This document shows, one piece after another, positions 35,567 to 43,900 of a stretch of 64,000 bases of DNA. A model generated the notes under the pieces. It saw nothing but the letters and a program-made list of their open reading frames with translations. It was not told where the DNA came from and made no database searches. Source of the DNA: JAEELC01 sp963605425 (lineage in GTDB: Bacteria; Bacillota_I; Bacilli_A; Acholeplasmatales; Anaeroplasmataceae); contig CAVCUQ010000003.1 in NCBI GenBank assembly GCA_963605425.1, positions 1 through 64,000 of the forward strand, given 5' to 3'. The translations under genes and the position numbers were made by a program. The stretch's first letter is position 1. Each line of letters opens with the position of its first letter.

Positions 35567-35935
35567 TTACTTAACTTCAACAGTAGCTCCAGCTTCTTCT
35601 AACTTAGCCTTTAAATCATCAGCTTCAGCCTTAGAAACCTTTTCCTTAACGTTAGCAGGAGTAGCAGCTAATAACTTGTTAGCTTCCATTAAACCAAGAC
35701 CTGTTACGTCCTTAATTACTTTGATAACCTTAATCTTTTGAGCTCCAACTTCTTTTAATACAACTGTGAATTCAGTTTGTTCAGCAGCTTGAGCAGCACC
35801 TTGAGCAGGAGCAGCAGCAACTGCAGTTGGGTCGATACCGAATTCTTCCTTCATTGCGTCAACTAATTCCTTAATTTCAAGGATTGACATTTCCTTTAAT
35901 GATTCAATAAATGTTACTTTATCTAACTTTGCCAT
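35567..35935 (-). CDS. rplL: 50S ribosomal protein L7/L12
   Basis: A 122-residue bL12 of the ribosomal stalk: N-terminal dimerisation helices, an Ala-rich hinge (AAAPAQGAAQAAEQ near residues 38-51), and the globular C-terminal domain with KIKVIKVIKDVTGLGLMEA-type core. It recruits translational GTPases. RBS GGAGG. Downstream of rplJ in the L10-leader-controlled unit. Confidence 0.97.
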   Translation of the reverse strand: MAKLDKVTFIESLKEMSILEIKELVDAMKEEFGIDPTAVAAAPAQGAAQAAEQTEFTVVLKEVGAQKIKVIKVIKDVTGLGLMEANKLLAATPANVKEKVSKAEADDLKAKLEEAGATVEVK

Positions 35936-35993
35936 GATATTTTTCCTCCAATAATATTTTTTAGATAATTTATAGTTTTTTTAATTTATTTAA

Positions 35994-36488
35994 TTACTCA
36001 GCGTCTTTTTCAACAAGCATATTTAAACCGATTGCTAATTGAGATAGAGTACCAAGCATACCAGCAGCTACTTGAGTTAATAATGTTTCTCTTGATGGCA
36101 ATGCAGCGATAGCGCTAATTTCAGCTTCTGTGCATTCTTTACCGTCAACAACACCAGCACCTAAAATAACTTGCTTGTTGTCTTTTCCGAATGTTGCTAA
36201 TTCTCTAGCAGCAGCTACTTCATCTTCATAAGAGAAAGCGATAGCTTTTGGTCCCTTTAAAGATTCAGCGAAAGTATTGTAACCTTGCTTACTAGCAGCA
36301 CGACGAGAAATATTGTTCTTTAAAACGATAATTTCGCAACCATTCTTTAAAAGATTACGACGTAATTGCATAAATGCTTCAACAGATAAACCTTGGTAAT
36401 CGAATGCAACAACACTCTTAGCCTTAGCAATCTTTTCAGCAACAGCATTTACTTCTTGTTCTTTTTGAAGTATTACTTCTTTTGCCAT
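35994..36488 (-). CDS. rplJ: 50S ribosomal protein L10
   Basis: A 164-residue uL10, base of the L12 stalk. Start MAKEVILQKEQEV is the family N-terminus; the ATG at 36488 follows GGAGGAAAT, and the longer frame from 36515 would start inside the leader. The C-terminal helix that binds L12 dimers is present. L10 with L12 is known to bind the leader RNA of its own operon. Confidence 0.96.
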   Translation of the reverse strand: MAKEVILQKEQEVNAVAEKIAKAKSVVAFDYQGLSVEAFMQLRRNLLKNGCEIIVLKNNISRRAASKQGYNTFAESLKGPKAIAFSYEDEVAAARELATFGKDNKQVILGAGVVDGKECTEAEISAIAALPSRETLLTQVAAGMLGTLSQLAIGLNMLVEKDAE

Positions 36489-36513
36489 AGTATTTCCTCC
36501 GTTAAAATTTTTC

Positions 36514-36555
36514 AAAAATAAAAGTCTTTTCTACAAAAAGACGTAGAAAAGACTT
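36514..36555 (-). terminator. Attenuator terminator of the L10 leader
   Basis: Minus-strand 13-bp perfect stem (36522-36534 with 36543-36555) and a U-rich tail, placed about 25 bases before the rplJ start codon. Confidence 0.85.
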
Positions 36556-36655
36556 AACATTTCGTTTTTAGCTTTTATACGCCTCGGTAGAAATTAAGTG
36601 CATTTTCTGCACGCCTACTTTCTTAGGCTATATTATTCATTAATGAATAATCAAG
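36514..36655 (-). ncRNA. L10 leader (ribosomal protein autoregulatory RNA)
   Basis: The 5' region of rplJ on the minus strand carries paired elements CCTAAG..., GTAGGCGTGCAG, TGCAC and CTACCGAGGCGT, in the order expected for the L10 leader that mimics the L10-binding kink-turn of 23S rRNA, ending in a strong terminator (36514-36555). Binding of L10(L12)4 would favour termination. The match is by eye; a covariance model would decide. Confidence 0.7.
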
Positions 36656-36671
36656 TTAAAATTCTCAAAAA

Positions 36672-37361
36672 TTAGTTTTGAGATGATGGGTCTACCTTAA
36701 CACCAGGTCCCATTGTTGATGAAACACTGATACCGTTAACGTATTCACCCTTAACAGTAGATGGACGGCTCTTTACTAGAACTGAGTAGATAGCTTTGAA
36801 GTTTTCAGCTAACTTTTCAGCACCGAATGAAACCTTACCGAATGGAACTTGAATGTTACCTGACTTATCGCAACGGTATTCAACTTTACCATTCTTAATA
36901 TCTTTAACTGCACCAGCAACGTCCATTGTTACAGTACCAGTCTTAGGGTTTGGCATTAATCCCTTAGGTCCTAAAACACGACCTAGACGACCAAGTTGAC
37001 CCATCATATCTGGAGTAGCAACGATTACATCAAAATCAAACCAACCTTGAGCGATTTTGTTGATGTATTCAGCTTCACCAGCATATTCAGCACCAGCATT
37101 TAAAGCTTCTTGAATCTTAGCACCACGAGTGATAACTAAAACTTTTCTAGTCTTACCTGTACCATTTGGAAGAACGATAGCACCACGTAGGTTTTGTTCT
37201 GCCTTAGTTGGGTCTAGGTTTAGACGGAATGAAGCTTCAACTGTAGCATCAAACTTAGCTGTAGATGTTTTGCAAGCTAAATCACAAGCATCAACGATGC
37301 TATATAATTTCTTACGATCTACAAGCTTAGCAGCTTCGATATATTTTTTTCCTTTCTTCAT
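36672..37361 (-). CDS. rplA: 50S ribosomal protein L1
   Basis: A 229-residue uL1 of the E-site stalk. Conserved segments: VLPNGTGKTRKVLV, DVIVATPDMMGQLGRLGRVLGPKGLMPNPK (in the RNA-binding domain II, residues about 113-145) and GTVTMDVAGAVKDIKNGKVEYR. L1 is the classic translational repressor of the L11-L1 operon; two similar hairpin motifs precede rplK and rplA here. RBS AGGAGG. Confidence 0.97.
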   Translation of the reverse strand: MKKGKKYIEAAKLVDRKKLYSIVDACDLACKTSTAKFDATVEASFRLNLDPTKAEQNLRGAIVLPNGTGKTRKVLVITRGAKIQEALNAGAEYAGEAEYINKIAQGWFDFDVIVATPDMMGQLGRLGRVLGPKGLMPNPKTGTVTMDVAGAVKDIKNGKVEYRCDKSGNIQVPFGKVSFGAEKLAENFKAIYSVLVKSRPSTVKGEYVNGISVSSTMGPGVKVDPSSQN

Positions 37362-37379
37362 ATTATTTCCTCCTAAAAA

Positions 37380-37407
37380 TGTGGTTTAAACGGGAGATCC
37401 TCCCACA
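37380..37407 (-). promoter_or_regulatory. Hairpin motif before rplA, possible L1-binding site (copy 2)
   Basis: On the minus strand GTGGGAGGATCT at the 5' side and ACCACA at the 3' side form an outer stem GTGG/CCAC, enclosing GGGAG/CTCCC and leaving an asymmetric unpaired GTTTAAA. It shares GTGG-R-AGGATCT and ACCACA with the motif before rplK. An L1 autoregulatory role is inferred. Confidence 0.4.
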
Positions 37408-37451
37408 AGTTTTTAGTTCTTATTCTTATCTATAAAAGTAGAACCAAGAAC

Positions 37452-37877
37452 TTAATCCTTAATTTCGATACCCATGTTGCGAGCACTACCAGCAATGATA
37501 TTCATCGCAGCATCAACATCGTTTGCATTTAAGTCTGGCATCTTCATTTCAGCAATTTCTTTTAATTGTGCCTTAGAGATAGTACCAACCTTTGTAGTCT
37601 TTGCATTTGAAGAACCCTTTTCTACCTTTGCAGCCTTCTTAAGTAAATCAGAAGCTGGTGGAGTCTTTACAACGAATGTAAATGAACGGTCATCATAAAC
37701 AGAGATTACTACTGGTAACACATAACCCATTTTATCCTTAGTTCTGTCATTGAATTGTTGGCAGAATCCTGGAATATTAACACCTGCTTGACCTAGAGCT
37801 GGTCCTACTGGTGGAGCTGGATTAGCTTTACCGGCTTGAATTTGAAGTTTAACTAACTTAACAACTTTCTTAGCCAT
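37452..37877 (-). CDS. rplK: 50S ribosomal protein L11
   Basis: A 141-residue uL11 of the GTPase-associated centre. The N-terminal Pro-rich GKANPAPPVGPALGQAGVNIP and the C-terminal rRNA-binding MKMPDLNANDVDAAMNIIAGSARNMGIEI segments are typical (positions about 14-34 and 110-138). First gene of rplK-rplA behind a consensus promoter and a structured leader. RBS AAGGAGG. Confidence 0.97.
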   Translation of the reverse strand: MAKKVVKLVKLQIQAGKANPAPPVGPALGQAGVNIPGFCQQFNDRTKDKMGYVLPVVISVYDDRSFTFVVKTPPASDLLKKAAKVEKGSSNAKTTKVGTISKAQLKEIAEMKMPDLNANDVDAAMNIIAGSARNMGIEIKD

Positions 37878-37896
37878 AAGATTTCCTCCTTACCTT

Positions 37897-37928
37897 TGTG
37901 GTATATAGCGGACTTTAGATCCTTCCAC
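37897..37928 (-). promoter_or_regulatory. Hairpin motif in the rplK leader, possible L1-binding site (copy 1)
   Basis: On the minus strand GTGGAAGGATCT ... ACCACA with outer stem GTGG/CCAC and a GGA/TCC inner pairing, ending about ten bases before the rplK RBS. The second copy lies before rplA. L1 leaders in other bacteria have two helices with an asymmetric internal loop, which fits, but I have not verified the consensus. Confidence 0.42.
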
Positions 37929-37957
37929 TATCACGTATTGCATACACGTGCTTATAC

Positions 37958-37986
37958 ATTATATATATTCTTAAACATGTTGTCAA
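37958..37986 (-). promoter_or_regulatory. Promoter of rplK-rplA
   Basis: Minus strand full consensus: -35 TTGACA (37981-37986), 17-base spacer, -10 TATAAT (37958-37963). Confidence 0.85.
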
Positions 37987-38017
37987 CACAAATTTATTAT
38001 TTTTTGTAAAATTTATT

Positions 38018-38054
38018 TAAAAAAAGACTAACCAGCAATAAAGGCCAATTAGTC
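38018..38054 (-). terminator. Terminator of the 76-residue membrane protein gene
   Basis: Minus-strand 10-bp stem with G-U pairs (38026-38035 with 38045-38054) and a seven-U tail. Confidence 0.75.
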
Positions 38055-38279
38055 AGCGTCATTTTTAAAGAAATAGATGAAAAATGTAATTAAAGAAACC
38101 AAAATCAAAAAAGATAAAGAAAGGCTTAATATAACATTGCCATTATCGAATTTAGTGACAATACCATAAAATTTAGATATCTTATCTTTTTCAATAAATA
38201 AAGAATTGATATATACGCATATATCATCAGTTAAGCATAATATAAATATAATAAGAATAAATCTTTTTAATTTAGTCAT
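38049..38279 (-). CDS. Small membrane protein of unknown function
   Basis: A 76-residue protein with an N-terminal hydrophobic helix (about 6-26) and a second one (about 50-70), a short charged loop between, ending KNDAD. RBS AAGGATGTG precedes the ATG. It sits between the nusG terminator and the rplK promoter with its own terminator, so it is an independent insertion in an otherwise conserved ribosomal gene order. A TATAAT preceded by TG lies about 20 bases upstream. Not recognised. Confidence 0.55.
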   Translation of the reverse strand: MTKLKRFILIIFILCLTDDICVYINSLFIEKDKISKFYGIVTKFDNGNVILSLSLSFLILVSLITFFIYFFKNDAD

Positions 38280-38319
38280 CTTAAATCACATCCTTTATAA
38301 ATATTATACATTTAAGGCA

Positions 38320-38344
38320 TAAAAAAAGGCAACAAAATGTTGCC
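38320..38344 (-). terminator. Terminator of rpmG-secE-nusG
   Basis: Minus-strand perfect stem GGCAACA/TGTTGCC (38328-38334 with 38338-38344) followed by seven U. Confidence 0.88.
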
Positions 38345-38350
38345 ATATAA

Positions 38351-38938
38351 TTATATTTTCTTAACGTCAGTTACAACTAAATCATTTGGAGTAAGTCTAC
38401 CAAACATAGGAAGTAAAACAGTTACAACTTCTTTAGCTTCGTTAACCTTAGAAATTTCACCAATTTGACCTGCAAATGGTCCGGTAACAACTTCAACCTT
38501 ATCTCCAACCTTGAATTCGAATTCTTTCTTTTCTTTTTTACCAATACTAATTAAGATTTGATCCATTTCGCTTTGTCTTACTGGATTTGGTTTAGTACCT
38601 TTACCGCTAGAACCTAAGAAACCTGTAACACCTGGTGTATTACGAATCATGAACCAAGCTTCATCATCAACAACATATTTTTTAACCTTAGTTGCTGGAT
38701 CAATTTGTTCTTCAACTTCAATTTCAACAAATAGGTATGAAGGATAAATTTTTCTGCTCTTTTCAACTTTAGTAACTATACCTTTTTTATTTGTCTTAGT
38801 TTCTTCATACTTTACTTCAGGAGCTATAATTTGAAATATTGTATTTTCAAATCCTCTTGATTTAACTTGCTTTTCAAGGTCATCCTTAACAGAATTTTCT
38901 TGACCTGAATAAGTTTGAACGATATACCATTTTTTCAT
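38351..38938 (-). CDS. nusG: Transcription termination/antitermination factor NusG
   Basis: A 195-residue NusG. NGN domain with KKWYIVQTYSGQENSVKDDL at the start and PSYLFVEIEV; NTPGVTGFLG; then a KOW domain with FKVGDKVEVVTGPFAGQIGEI near residue 142. It contacts RNA polymerase and ribosome S10. Ordinary length with a short charged insertion in the NGN domain (KYEETKTNKKGIVTKVEK). Between secE and a terminator. Confidence 0.95.
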   Translation of the reverse strand: MKKWYIVQTYSGQENSVKDDLEKQVKSRGFENTIFQIIAPEVKYEETKTNKKGIVTKVEKSRKIYPSYLFVEIEVEEQIDPATKVKKYVVDDEAWFMIRNTPGVTGFLGSSGKGTKPNPVRQSEMDQILISIGKKEKKEFEFKVGDKVEVVTGPFAGQIGEISKVNEAKEVVTVLLPMFGRLTPNDLVVTDVKKI

Positions 38939-38951
38939 AATAATTTATCTC

Positions 38952-39380
38952 CTATCTTGTTGTAAAATTAAATAATCTAGATAATGTTTCACCGATTATT
39001 ATATCAAACACGAAATATACTAAAGTTAAGACAATTAAGAATAAGAATGTCTTAGCCGCATTACCTAAGAACAAACTCCACTTAGGCCAAGTAACCTTTT
39101 TAACTTCAGGGAAAGCTTGTCTAATAAATGGGAATAATGCATAAACTAAACTTAAAGCACCAATTACTACAATAATAATTGCAAAAGCTGTTGGATAAGT
39201 ACCAAGTAGAGGAACTGTATCTTTGAATTGAATAACACTATTTAAAATAAGTGCACCAATTTCGATTAAGAATAATGAGATAAATATGTAAACATAAGTT
39301 TCCCATTTATAATCTTTACTTAAAACTTCAAGAATTCTTGATTTTCTATCAAGTACATCTTGTTTCTTTTTAACTGCCAT
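38952..39380 (-). CDS. secE: Preprotein translocase subunit SecE (three-helix form)
   Basis: A 142-residue SecE. The C-terminal third holds the family signature FPEVKKVTWPKW followed by the essential membrane helix. Most Firmicutes SecE have only that part (about 60 residues); this one has two extra N-terminal helices (about 30-50 and 60-84), as in E. coli SecE. Position between rpmG and nusG supports the call. Confidence 0.9.
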   Translation of the reverse strand: MAVKKKQDVLDRKSRILEVLSKDYKWETYVYIFISLFLIEIGALILNSVIQFKDTVPLLGTYPTAFAIIIVVIGALSLVYALFPFIRQAFPEVKKVTWPKWSLFLGNAAKTFLFLIVLTLVYFVFDIIIGETLSRLFNFTTR

Positions 39381-39394
39381 AAAAATTCCTCCTA

Positions 39395-39544
39395 TTATCT
39401 AGTTTCTTTATGTATTGTATATTTATTACATTTAGGACAAAACTTCTTAAATTCTAAACGTTCAGTTGTAGTTTGCTTGTTCTTTGTAGTTGTATAGTTT
39501 CTTGATAAACATTCTTCACAAACTAATATAACTTTTTCTCTCAT
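39395..39544 (-). CDS. rpmG: 50S ribosomal protein L33
   Basis: A 49-residue bL33 with two Cys pairs, CEEC and CPKC, so the zinc-binding (C+) form. ATG at 39544 begins MREKVILVCEEC and is preceded by AAAGGAGTGG; the longer frame from 39616 is not family-like. First gene of rpmG-secE-nusG with its own promoter. Zn-type L33 is interesting next to the metal operon but no Cys-less paralogue is in the window. Confidence 0.95.
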   Translation of the reverse strand: MREKVILVCEECLSRNYTTTKNKQTTTERLEFKKFCPKCNKYTIHKETR

Positions 39545-39578
39545 ATAAAAAAACCACTCCTTTAAAAGTGCTAATCCT

Positions 39579-39607
39579 ATTGTATTATACAAAAGACAAT
39601 TAGTCAA
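39579..39607 (-). promoter_or_regulatory. Promoter of rpmG-secE-nusG
   Basis: Minus strand -35 TTGACT (39602-39607), 17-base spacer, -10 TACAAT (39579-39584). The -35 lies between the sigma factor stop codon and rpmG. Confidence 0.65.
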
Positions 39608-39615
39608 GAAAGGCA

Positions 39616-40140
39616 CTAATTAAATTTAATTGATTTCTTTAATTTACTTTTTAATCTGTATACTAAATTATATACTTGTTTAACTTCCATATTATGTTTC
39701 TTTGCAAAAAGATCTGCAGAGATACCTTCGATAAGCATTTCTTGCATTGCGGCCTCTTCTATCTTGTTAAGTTCTAGACCTTCAAAATCATAATATCTCG
39801 CATTATCAGATAGAAGCAATCTATCATCATACAAAAAATTATCATCATATTCTAGAAATTGATTTTGAATATCTTTAATCTTACACCTTATACACATTCT
39901 TTTTAAGCTGATTAAAAAATATGCCAGAAAAGGGCTTTTGCTTGTCATGTCATATTTTGCAACACAATGGTTTAATGTTATAAGACTAAGTTGAAACACA
40001 TCTTCACTAATTTCTAATAATCTATATTCATAAATAAGACTCTTTATTAAATTTTCATACTTTTTTGCAAGTAAATTAAAAGCTTTTTGGTTATAATCAT
40101 TTTTATATAAATAAATTAATTCATATTCATTATAAACCAC
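39616..40140 (-). CDS. Sigma-70 family RNA polymerase sigma factor at the sigH position
   Basis: A 174-residue protein with a sigma region 2 (AFNLLAKKYENLIKSLIYEYRL region, ISEDVFQLSLITL, about 20-95) and a region 4 helix-turn-helix (AKKHNMEVKQVYNLVYRLKSKLKK, about 145-170). Synteny rlmB-sigH-rpmG-secE-nusG matches Bacillus, so it is probably an orthologue of SigH, shortened and strongly diverged. SigH controls competence and entry into sporulation in relatives. GTG start without strong RBS, 13 bases after rlmB, so translational coupling is likely. Confidence 0.75.
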   Translation of the reverse strand: MVYNEYELIYLYKNDYNQKAFNLLAKKYENLIKSLIYEYRLLEISEDVFQLSLITLNHCVAKYDMTSKSPFLAYFLISLKRMCIRCKIKDIQNQFLEYDDNFLYDDRLLLSDNARYYDFEGLELNKIEEAAMQEMLIEGISADLFAKKHNMEVKQVYNLVYRLKSKLKKSIKFN

Positions 40141-40153
40141 ACGTATTTTCTAA

Positions 40154-40858
40154 CTATTTTAGTAATGCTAATATAATACCGCAAGATACTGAAGCATTTA
40201 AACTGTTTACATGACCTGTCATAGGAATTTGAATATAATAATCACATTCATTCTTAACAGTCTTAGATATACCAAATCCTTCAGAACCAATTACAACAGC
40301 TATATTTAATGACTTATCAATATCAGCTGCTGTTTGTTTAGCAGATGCATCAGTTCCAACAACCCAAACATTATTATCTTTTAAAGTTTTTAATGCTTGT
40401 GCTAAATTATTAACCATACAGATAGGAACATATTCAATAGCACCTGTTGATACATGGGCTACAGTTTCAGTAATAGATACTGATCTATTCTTAGGTATAA
40501 TAATACCATCAATAGAAAAAGCATCACAGCTTCTTATCATAGCTCCTAGGTTATGAGGATCTTCAATTCCATCAAGCACTAAGAAGATTTTTCTTGAATC
40601 TTTTTTTATCTTAATTAAATCTTCTAATTTAGTATATTTATACTCAGATACTATAGCACCAAAGCCTTGATGATTTGTACCATATTTTTTATCCATACTC
40701 TTCTTAGGAAGAATATTATATTTAATATGTTTATCTGTAAGCATCTTCTTAAATTCAGGATTCTTTTTATCAGCTAATTCTTCAATATCTAGAATTTCAA
40801 TTTCATGATGTGAGCGTATCGCTTCATTTACGCAGTTTTTACCATAAATTTTGAACAT
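40154..40858 (-). CDS. rlmB: 23S rRNA (guanosine-2'-O)-methyltransferase RlmB
   Basis: A 234-residue SPOUT/TrmH-family enzyme. N-terminal substrate-binding domain (1-75), then the knotted domain with VLDGIEDPHNLGAMIRSCDAFSIDGII (motif 1, near residue 98), VVIGSEGFGIS (motif 2) and IPMTGHVNSLNASVSCGI (motif 3). Modifies Gm2251 of the P loop. It begins the sigH unit, behind a TATAAT box at 40882-40887. Confidence 0.93.
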   Translation of the reverse strand: MFKIYGKNCVNEAIRSHHEIEILDIEELADKKNPEFKKMLTDKHIKYNILPKKSMDKKYGTNHQGFGAIVSEYKYTKLEDLIKIKKDSRKIFLVLDGIEDPHNLGAMIRSCDAFSIDGIIIPKNRSVSITETVAHVSTGAIEYVPICMVNNLAQALKTLKDNNVWVVGTDASAKQTAADIDKSLNIAVVIGSEGFGISKTVKNECDYYIQIPMTGHVNSLNASVSCGIILALLK

Positions 40859-40902
40859 ATAATCACCTATTTCACTCTTACATTATACAATGAAATCTTT
40901 TC

Positions 40903-40937
40903 AAAAAAAAGAGATACTTAATTTCTTAAGTACCTCT
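40903..40937 (-). terminator. Terminator of cysS-mrnC-P-type ATPase
   Basis: Minus-strand 12-bp stem with one G-U pair (40910-40921 with 40926-40937), four-base loop and an eight-U tail. Confidence 0.9.
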
Positions 40938-40943
40938 CGAGTT

Positions 40944-43900
40944 TTATAATGAGTTAATCTTATCCATTACAACTCCAGTCCATTTTCTAACAAACGGAAC
41001 AAAACCTCTTACAACTGCCATTAAAGGATTAGCTAGTAAGAATAATAAGAATAATAACACAATACAGTTAGGAGCTAATGCAGGAACATTTCCACCATAA
41101 GAAGTATATACTTCCTTCTTAATATTAGTTTCGATTCCATCTAGAATTAAATATCCTGAGCTTGAAACTTCTTGTTTAATTTCATTTGCAGTAGTCTTGC
41201 ATTCATATTCTGTTAAATAACCATCAACAATGTAATAGTTACTTGGAGTAGTTGTAATAGTTGGCTTATAGTTAATGCCAGACTTTAATCCTTTAATATA
41301 GAATTCTTGTCCTTCAACAGTTATATCTGCATCAAAACCATCAGTTTGATTAAATTCAACATTAGTACGTGAAATATTAACAACTAAATGATTCTCTTCA
41401 TCACAACCATAAGCAAATCCATCTTTAAAGAATACATAAGGTTCATCACCTGTTGCTGTAGAAACCTTTAATACTTCTCCATCAACTATGATATTATAAT
41501 CGTCATTAATCTTTACATTATTAATAACCTTATATTGACCCTTATATGGAGTAATAGTTGTAACATTACCAACAACATAATAATTATCAGAATTTATTGT
41601 AACAGTTGGTAACACATTATAACCAGTATATTCTTCGTAAATTACACCACCTGTTGAATTAAGAGTTTGATAATAAACATCACCATTATCCTTAATAACA
41701 CATTTATCATTTTCAGAATATATAATATTTGTAACATAACCATTAAATCCATAATAAGCTGTTCCGTCTTTTTTAGTCTTATATAAAGAAGGAAGATGAT
41801 CTAGATAATTATAATCATTTTTAGATATAGTAGTTTGGTCAATAACAAGTTTACCATCACTATTAATTGTATAAGAGTGGCTTGAACCAGTACCAGATGA
41901 TATATAATACTTATTTTGATTAGAATCTACATCATTCTTATATAATACATAACCATCTACAACATAAGCATCCTTTTGGCTCTTTGCAACTTCGCTTGTC
42001 TTCCATCTAAGTACTTCAAGTTTATCAGAATAATAAGTACCAAATGAACCAAGTGGCGAGAAATCAAAGAAACGAGGAGTTACAAGTGTAAGGAATATAA
42101 ACATACCAAACATTGAGTAGAATAATATTTTATGTATTGAAGTAAATGTAGGTTTACTACATACATCAAATAATACCATTTCGCATGTAAATGTAGCAGC
42201 TAATACAATGATTGTTGATAAGCTTGTTTGTGATATTGCAAGTGTTTGTTGAAGTAAGAATACAATAAGTGATTCTACAACGATTGCAATAGCACCAGGC
42301 AATGCCGATTTAATAACATTCGATAGGAAATGTCCTTCAAATCTATCATTATTCTTTTCAAGCACTAGTACAACAGATGGAATACCAATGCAGAATAAGT
42401 CAATCATAAATAATTGGTTTGTAGAAATAGGATAATATCCTTTAATTAAAGCTACAACAGCAAGTAATAAACTAAATATAGTCTTAGTTAAGTATAGTCT
42501 AGCTACCTTAGTAATATTATTGATAACTCTCTTTCCTTCACCTACAACGCTAGGCATAGCACTGAAGTTAGAATCAAGTAATACTAAGTGAGAAACATTA
42601 CGGGCAGCTTCACTACCAGAAGCCATAGCTATAGAACAATCTGCTTCTTTTAAAGCAAGAATATCGTTAACACCATCACCAGTCATAGCTACAGTCTTAC
42701 CATTTTCTTTTAATGTCTTAACAAGTAATCTCTTTTGAGCAGGAGTAACACGACCAAATACAGTATATTTAGTAGCAGCTCTAACAACTTCTTTTTCACT
42801 CATACCATCAAGGGAAACATAGTTGTTAGCATTCTCAATACCAGCTCTTTCTGCAATCTTACATACAGTAACAGCATTATCACCAGATATTACCTTAACT
42901 TCTACACCACGTTCTTTAAACGATTTAATAGTTTCAACAGCGTCAGGTCTAATATTGTCTTCAATTAATACTAAAGACATAGGTGTGATTTCACCCTTAG
43001 GTAATTCATTGTTTTCAATAGCACCTGCAATTTGTGCAAGTAATAAAACTCTATAACCTTCTTCTGCATACTTAGATACATCTGGTTTAATAGAATCATA
43101 ATTAGTTTTTAAAATGAATTCAGGAGCACCAAGTACAAATGTACCTTTCTTATCGAATGTAGCGGCTTGATACTTTCTCTTAGATGAGAAAGGAATAGTA
43201 GCTACTGACTTCAATACTTTAGATCTGCCAAAATATTTTTCAAGTGCAATACTTGTCATATTACGATCATTTAAAGCATTAAGAAGAGCACTAATTGCAT
43301 ACTTAGTGTTTAATCCACCAGCATTCTTATATTCAACAGTAGACTTAACATTCATTGAACCATCAGTGATAGTACCTGTTTTGTCAAGACATAATACATT
43401 GATTCTTGCAAGCATTTCAATACAGTAAAGTTCTTGTACTAATACATTCTTTTTACCAAGACGAGAAACACCTACTGCAAGTGTCATTGAAGTACATAAG
43501 AATAATCCCGATGGAATCATACCAATCATTGCACCAGCAGCTTTTCTGATTGATTCAGCATAAGTCATACCAGACTTATATTGAATAAGGAATAAAGATA
43601 AACCAATAGGAATGATAATTACAGCCATTACATAAATAATTATCTTTAAAGATCTAAGCAATTCACTCTTAGGCTTCATATATTTCTTAGCACTAGTAGT
43701 TAATTGTTCAATATAATTATCTTTACCAACTTTTTCAACCTTAGCTTTACATGAACCAGATACAACAAAGGATCCAGAATATAAAGAATCCCCAGGCTTT
43801 TTGATAATTGAATCAGATTCACCTGTTAAAAGTGATTCATTAACTTCAATCATTCCTTCTACAACTATAGAGTCTGAACAAATTTGTTTTCCACCTTCTA

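Noticed and set aside
36632..36652. AT-rich palindrome after rplA as a terminator
   Set aside because: It has no following U run and is more likely part of the L10 leader or promoter region.
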